The notes: generated by a model not told the origin, from the letters alone. A stretch of DNA of 38,988 nt from Flammeovirga aprica JL-4 (GCF_012844305.1 NZ_JABANE010000087.1:1-38988); one strand, 5' to 3'. Shown: positions 1 through 8,174, counted from the first letter of the stretch. Numbers and translations: made by a program.

Positions 1-39
1 ATAATGCAAAAATACTTTTTTTTGATTAAAGGGGCTTAA

Positions 40-168
40 CTTACTCTCCGGGTAAATGTAGCTATTCCATTCGTAGCTTTATCTCCTATAAAGGCTAAAG
101 AATTACCAGCAACAAACTCTGTTTCTGTATCAGTTTCAGGAACATGTTCATGTTCATGTACATGTTAA
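40..168 (+). other. Cys-rich RiPP-precursor-like open frame lacking a start codon
   Basis: This frame runs from just after a stop at 37-39 to TAA at 166-168. The predicted C-terminus is SGTCSCSCTC, four Cys each separated by one Ser or Thr, preceded by a Ser/Val-rich stretch and an Ala/Pro/Lys-containing segment. It lies 93 nt upstream of, and in the same direction as, a radical SAM/SPASM enzyme and a C39 peptidase-exporter, which is where such gene sets usually place the peptide substrate. I find no ATG, GTG or TTG in frame after the stop. The ATG at 4 gives only 11 codons before that stop, and the ATG at 56 is in another frame and stops at once. It may be a frameshifted or truncated precursor copy, with intact copies outside the window. 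No GG-type C39 cleavage site is visible. Substrate status is inferred. Confidence 0.4.
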
Positions 169-173
169 TTAAA

Positions 174-195
174 GCCATTTAAACTTTTTAATGGC
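174..195 (+). other. Small hairpin in the leader of the radical SAM gene
   Basis: GCCATT at 174-179 pairs with AATGGC at 190-195 across a 10-nt loop, immediately after the Cys-rich frame. It is short and has no T tract. It may act with the stronger hairpin that follows, protecting or limiting a precursor transcript. That role is inferred. Confidence 0.3.
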
Positions 196-211
196 CTAAT
201 CTCTAACTATT

Positions 212-240
212 TCAATGGGGAAGTTTATCTTCTCCATTGA
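212..240 (+). terminator. Strong intercistronic hairpin (attenuator-like) before the radical SAM gene
   Basis: Positions 212-223 pair with 229-240 over 12 base pairs, with one G-U wobble and a 5-nt loop (TTTAT). It lies 21 nt before the radical SAM start. There is no clean T run, so it may be a partial terminator or an RNA-processing and stability element. Such an element would let a precursor be made in excess of its processing enzymes, an arrangement known in lantibiotic and sactipeptide operons. Its function here is inferred. Confidence 0.5.
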
Positions 241-261
241 TGAACTATCAATTTATTTACT

Positions 262-1563
262 ATGCTATACAGCCAATTTAACTCTATACTTTCTTATAAG
301 AATAACTATATATTGCATAATGCCTTCACCAACAAATTCATGTATCTTAATCCTCTTTTGAAAGAGTTGATTGAAGCGGCTAAGAATGAGGATAATTTGG
401 AAGGCTTGAGAGAAATTCATCCTGATTTATATCAACAATTAGTGGAACAAGGGTTCTTTGTAAAACAATCTGATAACGAGATAGAAAAAGTTAGACAAAG
501 AATTGATGATGTTAACTATAATGAAGAAGAATATTATTTGATAATCAATTCTACTATGAACTGTAATTTTGGTTGTTGGTATTGCTATGAAACTCACAAA
601 AAAAACTCCCATATTTCAGATGCTTCATTACAAAAAATAAAAAAGTTTATAGAAAACACCCTCGAAAAAAATAAGAAAATAACAAAATATACTATTCAGT
701 TTTTTGGAGGAGAACCATTACTTGATTACAAGAAAAGTGTATTGCCAATTATGGATTATGCTTTTAAAAAAGCTCAGCAAAGAGGTATTATATTATTATT
801 AAATTTCACAACGAATGGTTACCTCATTAGTGATGATATGATTCAGGATTTCTTAAAGTATAAGGTTAATGGTTTTCAAATCACTTTGGATGGAAATAGG
901 GATGAACACGATAAAGTTCGTTTTGTTTCAAAGACCAAAGGATCATATGATAAAATCGTTGAGAATATTAAGAAGATAGTCCGTAATAAAATGTCAGTTG
1001 TATTGAGAATCAATTACACTGAGAAAAACCTTAAAGAATTAGATTTAGTTTTTGAAGACCTTGAAGATTTAGAATTAGAGTACAGGTCATTGATTACCTT
1101 CTCTTTGAATAAAGTATGGCAGGAGAGTAATAATAATTTAGGTGAAAAAGTTTCTACATTTTTATCCTTAGCTACAAATAAAGGATTTTCATTGCCAGAT
1201 GCTTTATTATCTGATCGTGTTGAAAATTCATGTTATGCTGATAAATTTAATCAGGCAACAATAAATTATGATGGGAATGTCTATAAATGCAATGCCAGAG
1301 ATTTCACAGATGAGAATAAAGAAGGTATACTAAATGATGAGGGAGTTGTTGAGTGGAATGAAAAGCGAACATTTAGAATGGAACATAAGCTTAAAAATAA
1401 AGCATGCCTTGAATGTAGAATATTACCTATTTGTGGAAGAGGCTGTAGTCAAAATATGATAGAACACGTGGACAAAGATTATTGTGTAAATGATTTTGAC
1501 GAGGCTAAAAAAGATGATATTATTTTAAGTATGTTTTTATCTGAAAATGTTGAGAAAATTTAA
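262..1563 (+). CDS. Radical SAM/SPASM peptide maturase (RiPP modification enzyme)
   Basis: The 433-aa protein has an N-terminal domain (about 1-85) like the leader-handling regions of peptide maturases. The radical SAM core follows, with C101-x3-C105-x2-C108 for the SAM-binding [4Fe-4S] cluster and GGEP at 149-152. A C-terminal SPASM domain has Cys at 324, 343, 382, 385, 391, 395 and 408. The C-x2-C-x5-C-x3-C spacing at 382-395 matches the SPASM signature for auxiliary iron-sulfur clusters. Known relatives make thioether or carbon-carbon crosslinks in peptides, or convert Cys to formylglycine in sulfatases. The overlapping C39-peptidase exporter downstream argues for peptide maturation rather than a sulfatase maturase role. 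The gene starts at ATG 262 and its 3' end overlaps the next gene by 17 nt. The exact chemistry cannot be told from sequence alone. Confidence 0.9.
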   Translation: MLYSQFNSILSYKNNYILHNAFTNKFMYLNPLLKELIEAAKNEDNLEGLREIHPDLYQQLVEQGFFVKQSDNEIEKVRQRIDDVNYNEEEYYLIINSTMNCNFGCWYCYETHKKNSHISDASLQKIKKFIENTLEKNKKITKYTIQFFGGEPLLDYKKSVLPIMDYAFKKAQQRGIILLLNFTTNGYLISDDMIQDFLKYKVNGFQITLDGNRDEHDKVRFVSKTKGSYDKIVENIKKIVRNKMSVVLRINYTEKNLKELDLVFEDLEDLELEYRSLITFSLNKVWQESNNNLGEKVSTFLSLATNKGFSLPDALLSDRVENSCYADKFNQATINYDGNVYKCNARDFTDENKEGILNDEGVVEWNEKRTFRMEHKLKNKACLECRILPICGRGCSQNMIEHVDKDYCVNDFDEAKKDDIILSMFLSENVEKI

Positions 1564-3754
1564 ATTATATAGGCAATATGACCAAATGGATTGTGGGCCA
1601 GCTTGCGTTAGGATGCTTACAAAATATTATGGGAAAAATTATTCACTAGACTCTTTGAGGGAATTGTGTTCGATTGCTACAGATGGAGTCTCTTTACTAG
1701 GTATTGATGATGCTTTAAAATCTTTAGGTTTTTCTACAATAGGTTGTAATGTTAGTATTGATCAACTAGAAGAGGATGTTCCTTTACCATGTATTTTGCA
1801 TTGGGAACAAAACCATTTTGTCGTTCTATATAAGATTAAGAAAGATACATTTTCAAATACATCTAAGTTCTACATTGCAGACCCTGGAGCGGGTTATAAA
1901 AGCTTTAAGAAAAATGATTTTTTAAAATATTGGGGTGAAAAAGCAAATGACACACTTCATTCTGGAACTGTTCTATTGGCTACCCCTTCTGAAAATTTTG
2001 AATCCATAGAAGAAGAAGGATCTTTTTCAATGAGTTTGAAGTATATTTTACTGTATCTAAAAAAGTATAAGAAATACTTTCTACAGCTATTTTTTGGTAT
2101 CCTTCTTACAAGTTTTATCCAGATTCTTCTTCCTTTACTAACTCAATCAATTGTTGATGTTGGAATAAAAAATCATGATATCGATTTTATATATCTGATA
2201 TTGATAGCTCAAATGGGGCTAATAATAAGTCGGATGTTTGGAGATTTTATTCAGAAATGGATTCTACTGCATATCAGTACAAGAATTAATATATCATTGG
2301 TTTCGGATTTCTTTATTAAGTTAATGAAGCTACCTATGAGCTTTTTTGATACAAAATTAATAGGTGATATTTTACAGCGAATAAGTGATCATGATAGAGT
2401 TGAACAATTTTTATCTTTCCACATTCAAAATATAGTTTATTCATTTTTTACATTTATTGCATTTGGTTCTGTATTAGCTGTTTATAGCCTTAAAATATTC
2501 TCAATTTTTTTAGCAGGTAGTTTTTTATATACCCTATGGATTTTTTTCTTTTTGAGAAAGAGAAGAGAACTTGACTATAAAATGTTTGAACAAAAAGCAC
2601 TTAGTCAAAGTAAAACTTACCAATTGATATCTGGTATCCAGGAAATAAAACTTCAAAACTACGAGAAACAAAAACGATGGGAATGGGAAGATTTACAGAC
2701 AGACCTTTTTAAAACTAATATTAGCTTTTTAAAGTTAGAACAGATCCAAACCTCGGGTAATGTTCTTATCGATGAATCTAAAAATATATTAATAACTATT
2801 ATCGCTGCAACTTCAGTGGTTAATGGAGAAATAACTTTGGGTATGATGTTGGCCATTCAATATATTATTGGACAGCTTAAAGCACCGATTGATCAGGTAA
2901 TAAGTTTTATATACGATTTCCAGAATACACAAATCAGTTTAGAAAGAATTAATGATATTCATTTAAAGAAAAACGAGAATAGAAGTAATGATCAAGAAGA
3001 TACAAGTATTAAAATAGACAATGATAACTTGATCCTTAATAATCTCTCTTTTAAATATAACAAGTACTCATCATTTGCACTGGAGGATATTTCTTTATTT
3101 ATTCCTAAAGGGAAGGTAACAGCAATTGTAGGAGCTAGTGGAAGTGGTAAAACGACATTAATTAAATTATTGCTTCAGTATTACGAAGTGAGTTCAGGAG
3201 AAATAAAAGTTGGAAATACAAACTTATCAAATTTTAAAACTGATATATGGAGAAATCAATGTGGAGCAGTAATGCAAGAAGGTTTTATTTTTTCTGATTC
3301 AATAGCGAATAACATTATTGTAGGTTCAGAGTTTGATGCTGAAAGGTTATTATATTCTTCAAAGATGGCTTGTATAGATATTTTTGTTGATAGTTTGCCT
3401 CTGAAATATGACACTGTTATTGGAGAAGAAGGACAAGAGCTTAGCCGAGGGCAAAAGCAAAGAATATTAATTGCAAGGGCCATTTATAAAAATCCTAATT
3501 TTTTATTTTTAGACGAAGCTACAAATTCTCTAGATGCGAATAATGAAAAACAAATTACTGAAAATCTCGAAAGTTTTTATCAAGGAAAAACTGTTATTGT
3601 AATTGCACACCGACTTAGTACTGTAAAATATGCTGATCAGATTGTTGTTTTAGAAAAAGGTAAGGTAAAAGAAATAGGTAATCATGAATCGTTAACAATG
3701 GTCAGAGGAGCATATTATCATCTTGTAAAAAACCAATTAGAGTTAGGAGATTAA
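1547..3754 (+). CDS. Peptidase-containing ABC transporter (C39 bacteriocin-type exporter)
   Basis: This 735-aa inner-membrane exporter combines three modules. Residues 1-145 form a C39 cysteine peptidase with Q13, catalytic C16 in DCGPAC, H90 and D112. Residues about 165-460 form the ABC membrane domain. Residues about 490-735 form the ATPase, with Walker A at 529-536 (GASGSGKT), the signature LSRGQ at 632-636, Walker B FLDEAT at 654-659 and switch His688. The family removes leader peptides, usually after a double-Gly-like site, and exports the core peptide. All catalytic residues are present, so it should be active. Its start lies inside the end of the radical SAM gene and its stop overlaps the next start (TAATG), so the three genes are probably translationally coupled. 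The natural substrate is not established. Confidence 0.93.
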   Translation: MLRKFKLYRQYDQMDCGPACVRMLTKYYGKNYSLDSLRELCSIATDGVSLLGIDDALKSLGFSTIGCNVSIDQLEEDVPLPCILHWEQNHFVVLYKIKKDTFSNTSKFYIADPGAGYKSFKKNDFLKYWGEKANDTLHSGTVLLATPSENFESIEEEGSFSMSLKYILLYLKKYKKYFLQLFFGILLTSFIQILLPLLTQSIVDVGIKNHDIDFIYLILIAQMGLIISRMFGDFIQKWILLHISTRINISLVSDFFIKLMKLPMSFFDTKLIGDILQRISDHDRVEQFLSFHIQNIVYSFFTFIAFGSVLAVYSLKIFSIFLAGSFLYTLWIFFFLRKRRELDYKMFEQKALSQSKTYQLISGIQEIKLQNYEKQKRWEWEDLQTDLFKTNISFLKLEQIQTSGNVLIDESKNILITIIAATSVVNGEITLGMMLAIQYIIGQLKAPIDQVISFIYDFQNTQISLERINDIHLKKNENRSNDQEDTSIKIDNDNLILNNLSFKYNKYSSFALEDISLFIPKGKVTAIVGASGSGKTTLIKLLLQYYEVSSGEIKVGNTNLSNFKTDIWRNQCGAVMQEGFIFSDSIANNIIVGSEFDAERLLYSSKMACIDIFVDSLPLKYDTVIGEEGQELSRGQKQRILIARAIYKNPNFLFLDEATNSLDANNEKQITENLESFYQGKTVIVIAHRLSTVKYADQIVVLEKGKVKEIGNHESLTMVRGAYYHLVKNQLELGD

Positions 3755-4218
3755 TGAACACATTTGATAAAAACCATCTTTTAAGAAGTAAGAAAGTTCA
3801 AGAATTATTAGATCAAGAACTACCTTGGATGATGAGGTTAGGGATATTAGTAATTTTGATACTTGTATTGTTTTGTAGCTTGTTCTTTATCACAAGAAAA
3901 TGGGATTCTAGTTTTGAAGCGAAAATTGAGTTACATAAAAAAACAGACTTCGTATATAAAGCAAAATTGAAAATGCCACTAGGTCTACCCGAAACTATTT
4001 CAGAAAAAACGAGTACCTATGTAGAAATGTCTCATATTAACGGAGGAAAGCACCTTACTAAGATTCTTAATATTGATAGTATATTGAATATCAATAATGA
4101 GATAGTCTATTATTATGTAACCTTAGAATCTGTTGATAGTGTAGGAATAAATGTTGACTCTATTTTAGATATAGCTAATGTGGAAATACCTAGGTCATTA
4201 TCAAATCTTGTTAAGTAA
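3754..4218 (+). CDS. Short HlyD-like single-pass membrane protein, exporter partner
   Basis: The 154-aa protein overlaps the exporter stop codon by one nucleotide. It has a basic N-terminal cytoplasmic segment (1-28), one strong membrane helix (about 29-47) and an extracytoplasmic part of about 105 residues predicted to be beta-rich. Topology and position fit a membrane fusion protein of the HlyD type that works with C39 exporters. Those proteins are normally about 400 aa, with lipoyl and coiled-coil domains that are missing here. No continuation is visible in any frame downstream, so it looks complete rather than frameshifted. It could be a minimal adaptor or an immunity or accessory protein. 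The role is inferred from position and topology. Confidence 0.7.
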   Translation: MNTFDKNHLLRSKKVQELLDQELPWMMRLGILVILILVLFCSLFFITRKWDSSFEAKIELHKKTDFVYKAKLKMPLGLPETISEKTSTYVEMSHINGGKHLTKILNIDSILNINNEIVYYYVTLESVDSVGINVDSILDIANVEIPRSLSNLVK

Positions 4219-4258
4219 CCCATTTGTAATACTTTAGTAGAAGTTGAATGTAGAAAAA

Positions 4259-4284
4259 GGAAAGAGCTGAAAACAACCCTTTCC
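4259..4284 (-). terminator. Intrinsic terminator for leftward transcription
   Basis: On the minus strand GGAAAG pairs with CTTTCC, extended by a G-U and a G-C pair, followed by five T (A4254-4258 on the plus strand). It faces the end of the RiPP operon and would end transcripts running leftward from the LolD operon or from the small ORF at 4377-4523. Confidence 0.5.
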
Positions 4285-4376
4285 CCTAAAAGCTTCCATG
4301 AAGGAAGACACACTATATGATTTAATTGAAAGTCATTGTTGTACTCCAACTAAAAAACTCACTTGCTTCCAATGCT

Positions 4377-4523
4377 TTAATACCTTTCTTTTTTCGTGTA
4401 ACTTGAAGCGGAAAGCGTAATACTGATCGTACTATTCGCATTTTTAGTACTGCTTTTTACAATATTGGCTTTCAAATTCATTTCTTTTTCAACAGCAAAA
4501 TCAAAATGATTTTCAGTAATCAT
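4377..4523 (-). CDS. Possible 48-aa small protein downstream of the LolD-type gene
   Basis: An ATG at 4523 (minus strand) opens 48 codons ending at TAA 4377. The product is rich in Asn, Ser, Thr and Lys, lacks Cys and has no membrane helix. It lies 112 nt after the LolD-type gene on the same strand and before a T-tailed terminator at 4259-4284, so it would fit the end of that operon. I do not recognise the family. A plus-strand 40-codon frame at 4298-4420 with five Cys overlaps it, and at most one of the two is likely real. Confidence 0.28.
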   Translation of the reverse strand: MITENHFDFAVEKEMNLKANIVKSSTKNANSTISITLSASSYTKKERY

Positions 4524-4635
4524 TTAGTTAAAAAAGTAAAGTTACATACAGCAAAAAAATAGCAATTAGAAAAGTTGAAGTTATAGAAGTTTAGAAGTAA
4601 TAATTCAGGAATAACGGGGATGGATGATTGTAAAA

Positions 4636-5292
4636 CTAAACCACCAAACCATCTTTAATTCTAATTACTCTATCGGCTTTTTTAGCCAACTCCTGATCGT
4701 GAGTGACAATGATAAGCGTTGTGCCCTTTTCTTTATTCAATTCAAAAAGAAGATTTTCTACATGACTGCTTGTTTCCTCATCAAGGTTACCCGTTGGTTC
4801 ATCAGCAAATAATACTTTTGGCTTGCTGACAAAAGCCCTAGCCAAAGCCACTCTTTGTTGTTCACCGCCTGAAAGTTGATGTGGATAGTGTGTCTCTCTT
4901 CCCTCCAACCCTACTTCACTTAAAATTTCCTTCGCTCTATTTTTTACATTCTTCTCTCCTCTTAACTCCAGCGGTGTCAAAACATTTTCCAGTGCAGTAA
5001 GCGAAGGTAAAAGCTGAAAGTTTTGAAAGATAAAGCCGATCTTCTGGTTTCTGATATCAGCCTTTTGATCTTCAGAAAGAGTTGTCAGGTCGATGTTGTC
5101 TAAAATCACTTGTCCAGAAGTAGGTGCATCCAAACCTGCCGTAAGGCCAAGTAAAGTCGTTTTACCAGAACCTGAAGTGCCTACAATAGCGACAATTTCT
5201 CCTTCTTTGATTTCAAAAGAAACTCCTTTGATCACTTCAAGTTCACCTTTAGAACCTTTAAAAGACTTTTTTAAATCAATTACTTTCAGCAT
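4636..5292 (-). CDS. LolD/MacB-type ABC transporter ATP-binding protein
   Basis: The 218-aa ATPase has Walker A at 38-45 (GTSGSGKT), Q90, the signature LSGGE at 140-144, DEPTGNLD at 164-171 and His198. The size and the DEPTGNLD motif are typical of the LolD/MacB/FtsE group, which energises lipoprotein release or transenvelope export rather than substrate import. No partner permease (LolC/E or MacB type) is encoded nearby, so it must pair with a membrane subunit located elsewhere. It follows a lipoprotein gene by 27 nt on the same strand, so the two are probably co-transcribed. Calling it LolD specifically is an inference. Confidence 0.85.
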   Translation of the reverse strand: MLKVIDLKKSFKGSKGELEVIKGVSFEIKEGEIVAIVGTSGSGKTTLLGLTAGLDAPTSGQVILDNIDLTTLSEDQKADIRNQKIGFIFQNFQLLPSLTALENVLTPLELRGEKNVKNRAKEILSEVGLEGRETHYPHQLSGGEQQRVALARAFVSKPKVLFADEPTGNLDEETSSHVENLLFELNKEKGTTLIIVTHDQELAKKADRVIRIKDGLVV

Positions 5293-5319
5293 GTTATTAT
5301 AGTTTTGGATATAAGGTCA

Positions 5320-6312
5320 TTAGAAGTTTTCTGAGTTTTCAATCAGAACGAGATCATCAATACAGAAACGCTTATCGATGTATTCTATATTAGTACCCTG
5401 GTGTTTCGCGGTTGTATTGATTTTGAATTGCAATCCTCTTACTTTTCCTAAAGGAGATAAGTCAACCGCAGTCCATTCGTTGATTACTATTAAAGAGATA
5501 GTACCTCTATCAATTAAGCGAAGAGTTACTGAATCGGTAGTGAAAGAGCGGTCTTCATTAATACCTTTGATCACTAAATCGTAATAATCACCTCTTGTAA
5601 ATGCAGAATCAGGAGCGATGTCTCCCCTTGCATAACGAACAACTTTTGGGCTATTCGCTATTGAAATGCTTAATGGAGTATAAAGCGTATCGAAAGAGAT
5701 TTTTATGTCTTCTTGAAGTGTATCCATTCTAGCTATACCAAACTGATTTTGACTTTGAGGTAAAATATAAGCTCCATATTCTACGAAGTTGGTATTTGTA
5801 GAATCAATAATATTAGAATAACCAAAGTTGGCGTACTCGGTAGTATCAGATGGTGGAACATTAGGGAAATCAATACCGCCTGAGTTGAAAGTAGTAGGAT
5901 CAGTATTTCCTTTTCCAATCCAGAAAGAGTTTAATTCCAACGCCAAATCCTCGAATGTGGCAATCTTGTTAATCACATTGATGATGATTTCAGCATAAGA
6001 ATCATAGTTCTCATTTGATGCTGAGAACCTTGCCACGTGTCTACCTTCTTCAGTATATCTGACCGAGTCAGATTTCAAACCGTTGGCTATTACCTCACCA
6101 TCCACTCTCCATTCATAAGTAGTAGTATCTCCACCTCTTACTCTTGCTTCGTAGATAATTGTTTCTTGAGTAGTAATTAAAGCTTGAGCCGTTACAGGGT
6201 TAACTTTTGGAGAAACGATGGTCAGTTCTAGTCTTGGACCGGTAATCTCATCTACTCCACATCCTATGGCAATCAAGAAAGATAAGACAAAAATATATTT
6301 AAGGAATTTCAT
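5320..6312 (-). CDS. DUF4465 surface lipoprotein with PKD-like domain
   Basis: The 330-aa protein starts with a lipoprotein signal (lipobox IAIGC, acylated Cys18). Residues about 25-115 resemble a PKD/Ig-like fold with alternating beta strands. Residues about 120-325 resemble DUF4465, a Bacteroidota and Planctomycetes domain, including a late tract near DLSPLGKVRGLQF and the terminal FCIDDL pattern. The function of DUF4465 is not established; surface binding is plausible. The gene sits between the HsdR-N protein (14 nt upstream) and the LolD-type ATPase (27 nt downstream), an apparent three-gene operon. Confidence 0.75.
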   Translation of the reverse strand: MKFLKYIFVLSFLIAIGCGVDEITGPRLELTIVSPKVNPVTAQALITTQETIIYEARVRGGDTTTYEWRVDGEVIANGLKSDSVRYTEEGRHVARFSASNENYDSYAEIIINVINKIATFEDLALELNSFWIGKGNTDPTTFNSGGIDFPNVPPSDTTEYANFGYSNIIDSTNTNFVEYGAYILPQSQNQFGIARMDTLQEDIKISFDTLYTPLSISIANSPKVVRYARGDIAPDSAFTRGDYYDLVIKGINEDRSFTTDSVTLRLIDRGTISLIVINEWTAVDLSPLGKVRGLQFKINTTAKHQGTNIEYIDKRFCIDDLVLIENSENF

Positions 6313-6326
6313 ATTTTATGAATAGC

Positions 6327-6779
6327 TTATTTTTTAATGTAAGGTGGTAATGGTAATTCTTTCAAAAACTGATAGGATGAAGTTTCAAAATTGATCTCAC
6401 AAAAGTAATGCTGTAAACCGTTGGTAATGCCAATAAACGGAGCTTTTAAAGTAGCATTATAAGCCGCTACTTGCTTAAAAGTTTCATCCGTAAGTTTGAC
6501 AGAGGGGGCTTTACATTCTATCAGCAGATAAGGTTGGCCATTTCTATCATATAAAAGTAGATCCGAACGCTTTGCCTTTTTATTTACTTTGAGCCCGCTT
6601 TCAATTCCCACTAGACCTTTTGAAACGCCCATAGAAAGCAACATCTGTAAAAATTGCTGTCTCACCCACTCTTCAGGAGTAAGTTGAAGCATTTTCTTCC
6701 GTATTGGATCAAAAATATACTGCTTTCCGTTTTTTTCTTCTAAGCGGACCTTTGACTTAGGTAAATTTAGTTCTTGCAT
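6327..6779 (-). CDS. Stand-alone HsdR N-terminal-domain protein (PD-(D/E)xK nuclease fold)
   Basis: The 150-aa protein matches the N-terminal nuclease domain of type I restriction HsdR subunits. A likely active site is E60, D73 (in RSDLLLYD), E88 and K90 (IECK), and Q103 with Y107 (QVAAY). Helicase, methylase and specificity genes are absent, so this is not a restriction system. Stand-alone proteins of this kind are widespread in Bacteroidota chromosomes and are uncharacterised; a DNA repair or nuclease role is only inferred. It leads the minus-strand group ahead of a DUF4465 lipoprotein and a LolD-type ATPase. The start is ATG at 6779. Confidence 0.8.
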   Translation of the reverse strand: MQELNLPKSKVRLEEKNGKQYIFDPIRKKMLQLTPEEWVRQQFLQMLLSMGVSKGLVGIESGLKVNKKAKRSDLLLYDRNGQPYLLIECKAPSVKLTDETFKQVAAYNATLKAPFIGITNGLQHYFCEINFETSSYQFLKELPLPPYIKK

Positions 6780-7151
6780 GCATTGAATCTAATTTGAAGT
6801 AAATTTACAATACTTCATTAATTTATTATTGTTTCTCTGCTAGCAATTTGATTCAAATTTCGAATTTGTTAGCGCTGTCTTCTATTGTTCTCAATCTCTT
6901 ACCTTAAAGAATACATTTTTCGTGATTTGATGATATGGATTTAATTCATTGATTTCGAGTTGTTTTTGTTGGTTATGGATTTGATTGAAATACCACTATT
7001 AGTGGCAAATTAATTCAACATCCAATTTCGGTAATACGAGGCAGTTGAAGACTATACTATGTATAGATGCGATACCTTTTTTTAGTGAGACATTTTTTTA
7101 TAATATTGAGATAGTGAAAGATTTACTTTCAACTTCATCAAATTATTGAAC
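6780..7151. other. Divergent intergenic region between HsdR-N and Kelch genes
   Basis: About 370 bases without a credible gene. It holds a near-perfect palindrome around 6852-6866 (CAAATT, 3 nt, AATTTG) and a short hairpin CCACT/AGTGG near 6992-7004. Either could be an operator for the divergent promoters. I could not place a convincing TAnnTTTG box. Confidence 0.35.
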
Positions 7152-8156
7152 ATGAAACAGCTTCTAATTACTATCAATCTATTGTTCGTTTCTTTGGGTC
7201 TTTTTGCTCAAGAAAACACACTTCAAAATCAATTATTAAAGAATTACCAATGGTCTTCTGTCGTTCAAAATCAGGCACCTTCAGGAAGACATGAAACTTC
7301 TTTTGTACTTCACAAAGACAAATTCTATTTGATAGGTGGTAGAGAATCGAAAGCAGTAGAAGTATTTGATCCCTTATCTAAAACTTGGACAAAATTGGGG
7401 GAAGCTCCTTTTTTCATGCATCATTTTCAAGCGGTTTCTTATCAGGATCTTATTTATTTTGTGGGAGCAATGAAAGGCAATTACCCTACAGAGACACCTT
7501 TAGAGCATATTTGGACGTATCAACCTGATAAAAATGAATGGAAAAAACAGGGCATTATTCCAAAAGAAGTAAGAAGAGGTGGTGGTGGAGCCGTTTTATA
7601 TCAAGATAAAATTTACCTAGCATGTGGCATCACTAATGGGCACACTTCAGGTTGTTCCAATCGTTTTGATGTTTATGATTTAAAAACCAATAAATGGGAA
7701 CAATTGACCTCTGCTCCACATCTAAGAGATCATTTTAATGCAGTGGTGGCCAATGATAAGCTTTATTTAATAGGAGGAAGAAACAGTAGTGTGCATCATA
7801 AAAATAATTTCACAGCCTTTTTTAAGTATACCAATCCTTTTGTTGATGTATATGATTTCAAAACACAAGAATGGATCACTTTAGAAGAAAAGCTTCCTTA
7901 CCCAAGTGCTGCAGGAGGTATTGTGAAACTAGATAATTACTTGGTATACATGGGTGGTGAAAATATAATGCCCAATGCTTCTAATAAGACGCAGGTTTTT
8001 GAACTGACCACACATAAATGGTCATTGATGCCGGATATGATGGAAGGAAGACATGGCACAAATGCTATTTTATATAAAGGTGCTATTTATGTTTTCGGAG
8101 GAAGCCCAGTGAGAGGCGGAGGAAGAGTGAATACCATGGAGAAACTGAGTAAGTAG
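7152..8156 (+). CDS. Secreted Kelch-repeat protein
   Basis: The 334-aa protein starts at ATG 7152; a TTG two codons upstream is a less likely start. Residues 1-20 form a Sec signal peptide ending FAQ. The rest consists of Kelch repeats, each with a YLIGG-type beta strand followed by a downstream W (for example YFVGA, YLACG, YLIGG and YVFGG blocks), together enough for a beta propeller. There is no lipobox and no C-terminal T9SS sorting domain, so it is probably periplasmic. Relatives include N-acetylneuraminate epimerase (NanM)-like and generic Kelch proteins, but no sialic-acid genes are nearby, so no substrate is assigned. Confidence 0.8.
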   Translation: MKQLLITINLLFVSLGLFAQENTLQNQLLKNYQWSSVVQNQAPSGRHETSFVLHKDKFYLIGGRESKAVEVFDPLSKTWTKLGEAPFFMHHFQAVSYQDLIYFVGAMKGNYPTETPLEHIWTYQPDKNEWKKQGIIPKEVRRGGGGAVLYQDKIYLACGITNGHTSGCSNRFDVYDLKTNKWEQLTSAPHLRDHFNAVVANDKLYLIGGRNSSVHHKNNFTAFFKYTNPFVDVYDFKTQEWITLEEKLPYPSAAGGIVKLDNYLVYMGGENIMPNASNKTQVFELTTHKWSLMPDMMEGRHGTNAILYKGAIYVFGGSPVRGGGRVNTMEKLSK

Positions 8157-8174
8157 CAAGGAAGATTTTATTTT

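Noticed and set aside
262..1563. Radical SAM protein as the maturase for the sulfatase at 34 kb
   Set aside because: SPASM enzymes include sulfatase maturases, but this gene is translationally coupled to a C39 peptidase exporter and has an N-terminal extension typical of peptide maturases.
6327..6779. A type I restriction-modification system
   Set aside because: Only the HsdR N-terminal domain is present; no helicase, methylase or specificity gene lies nearby.
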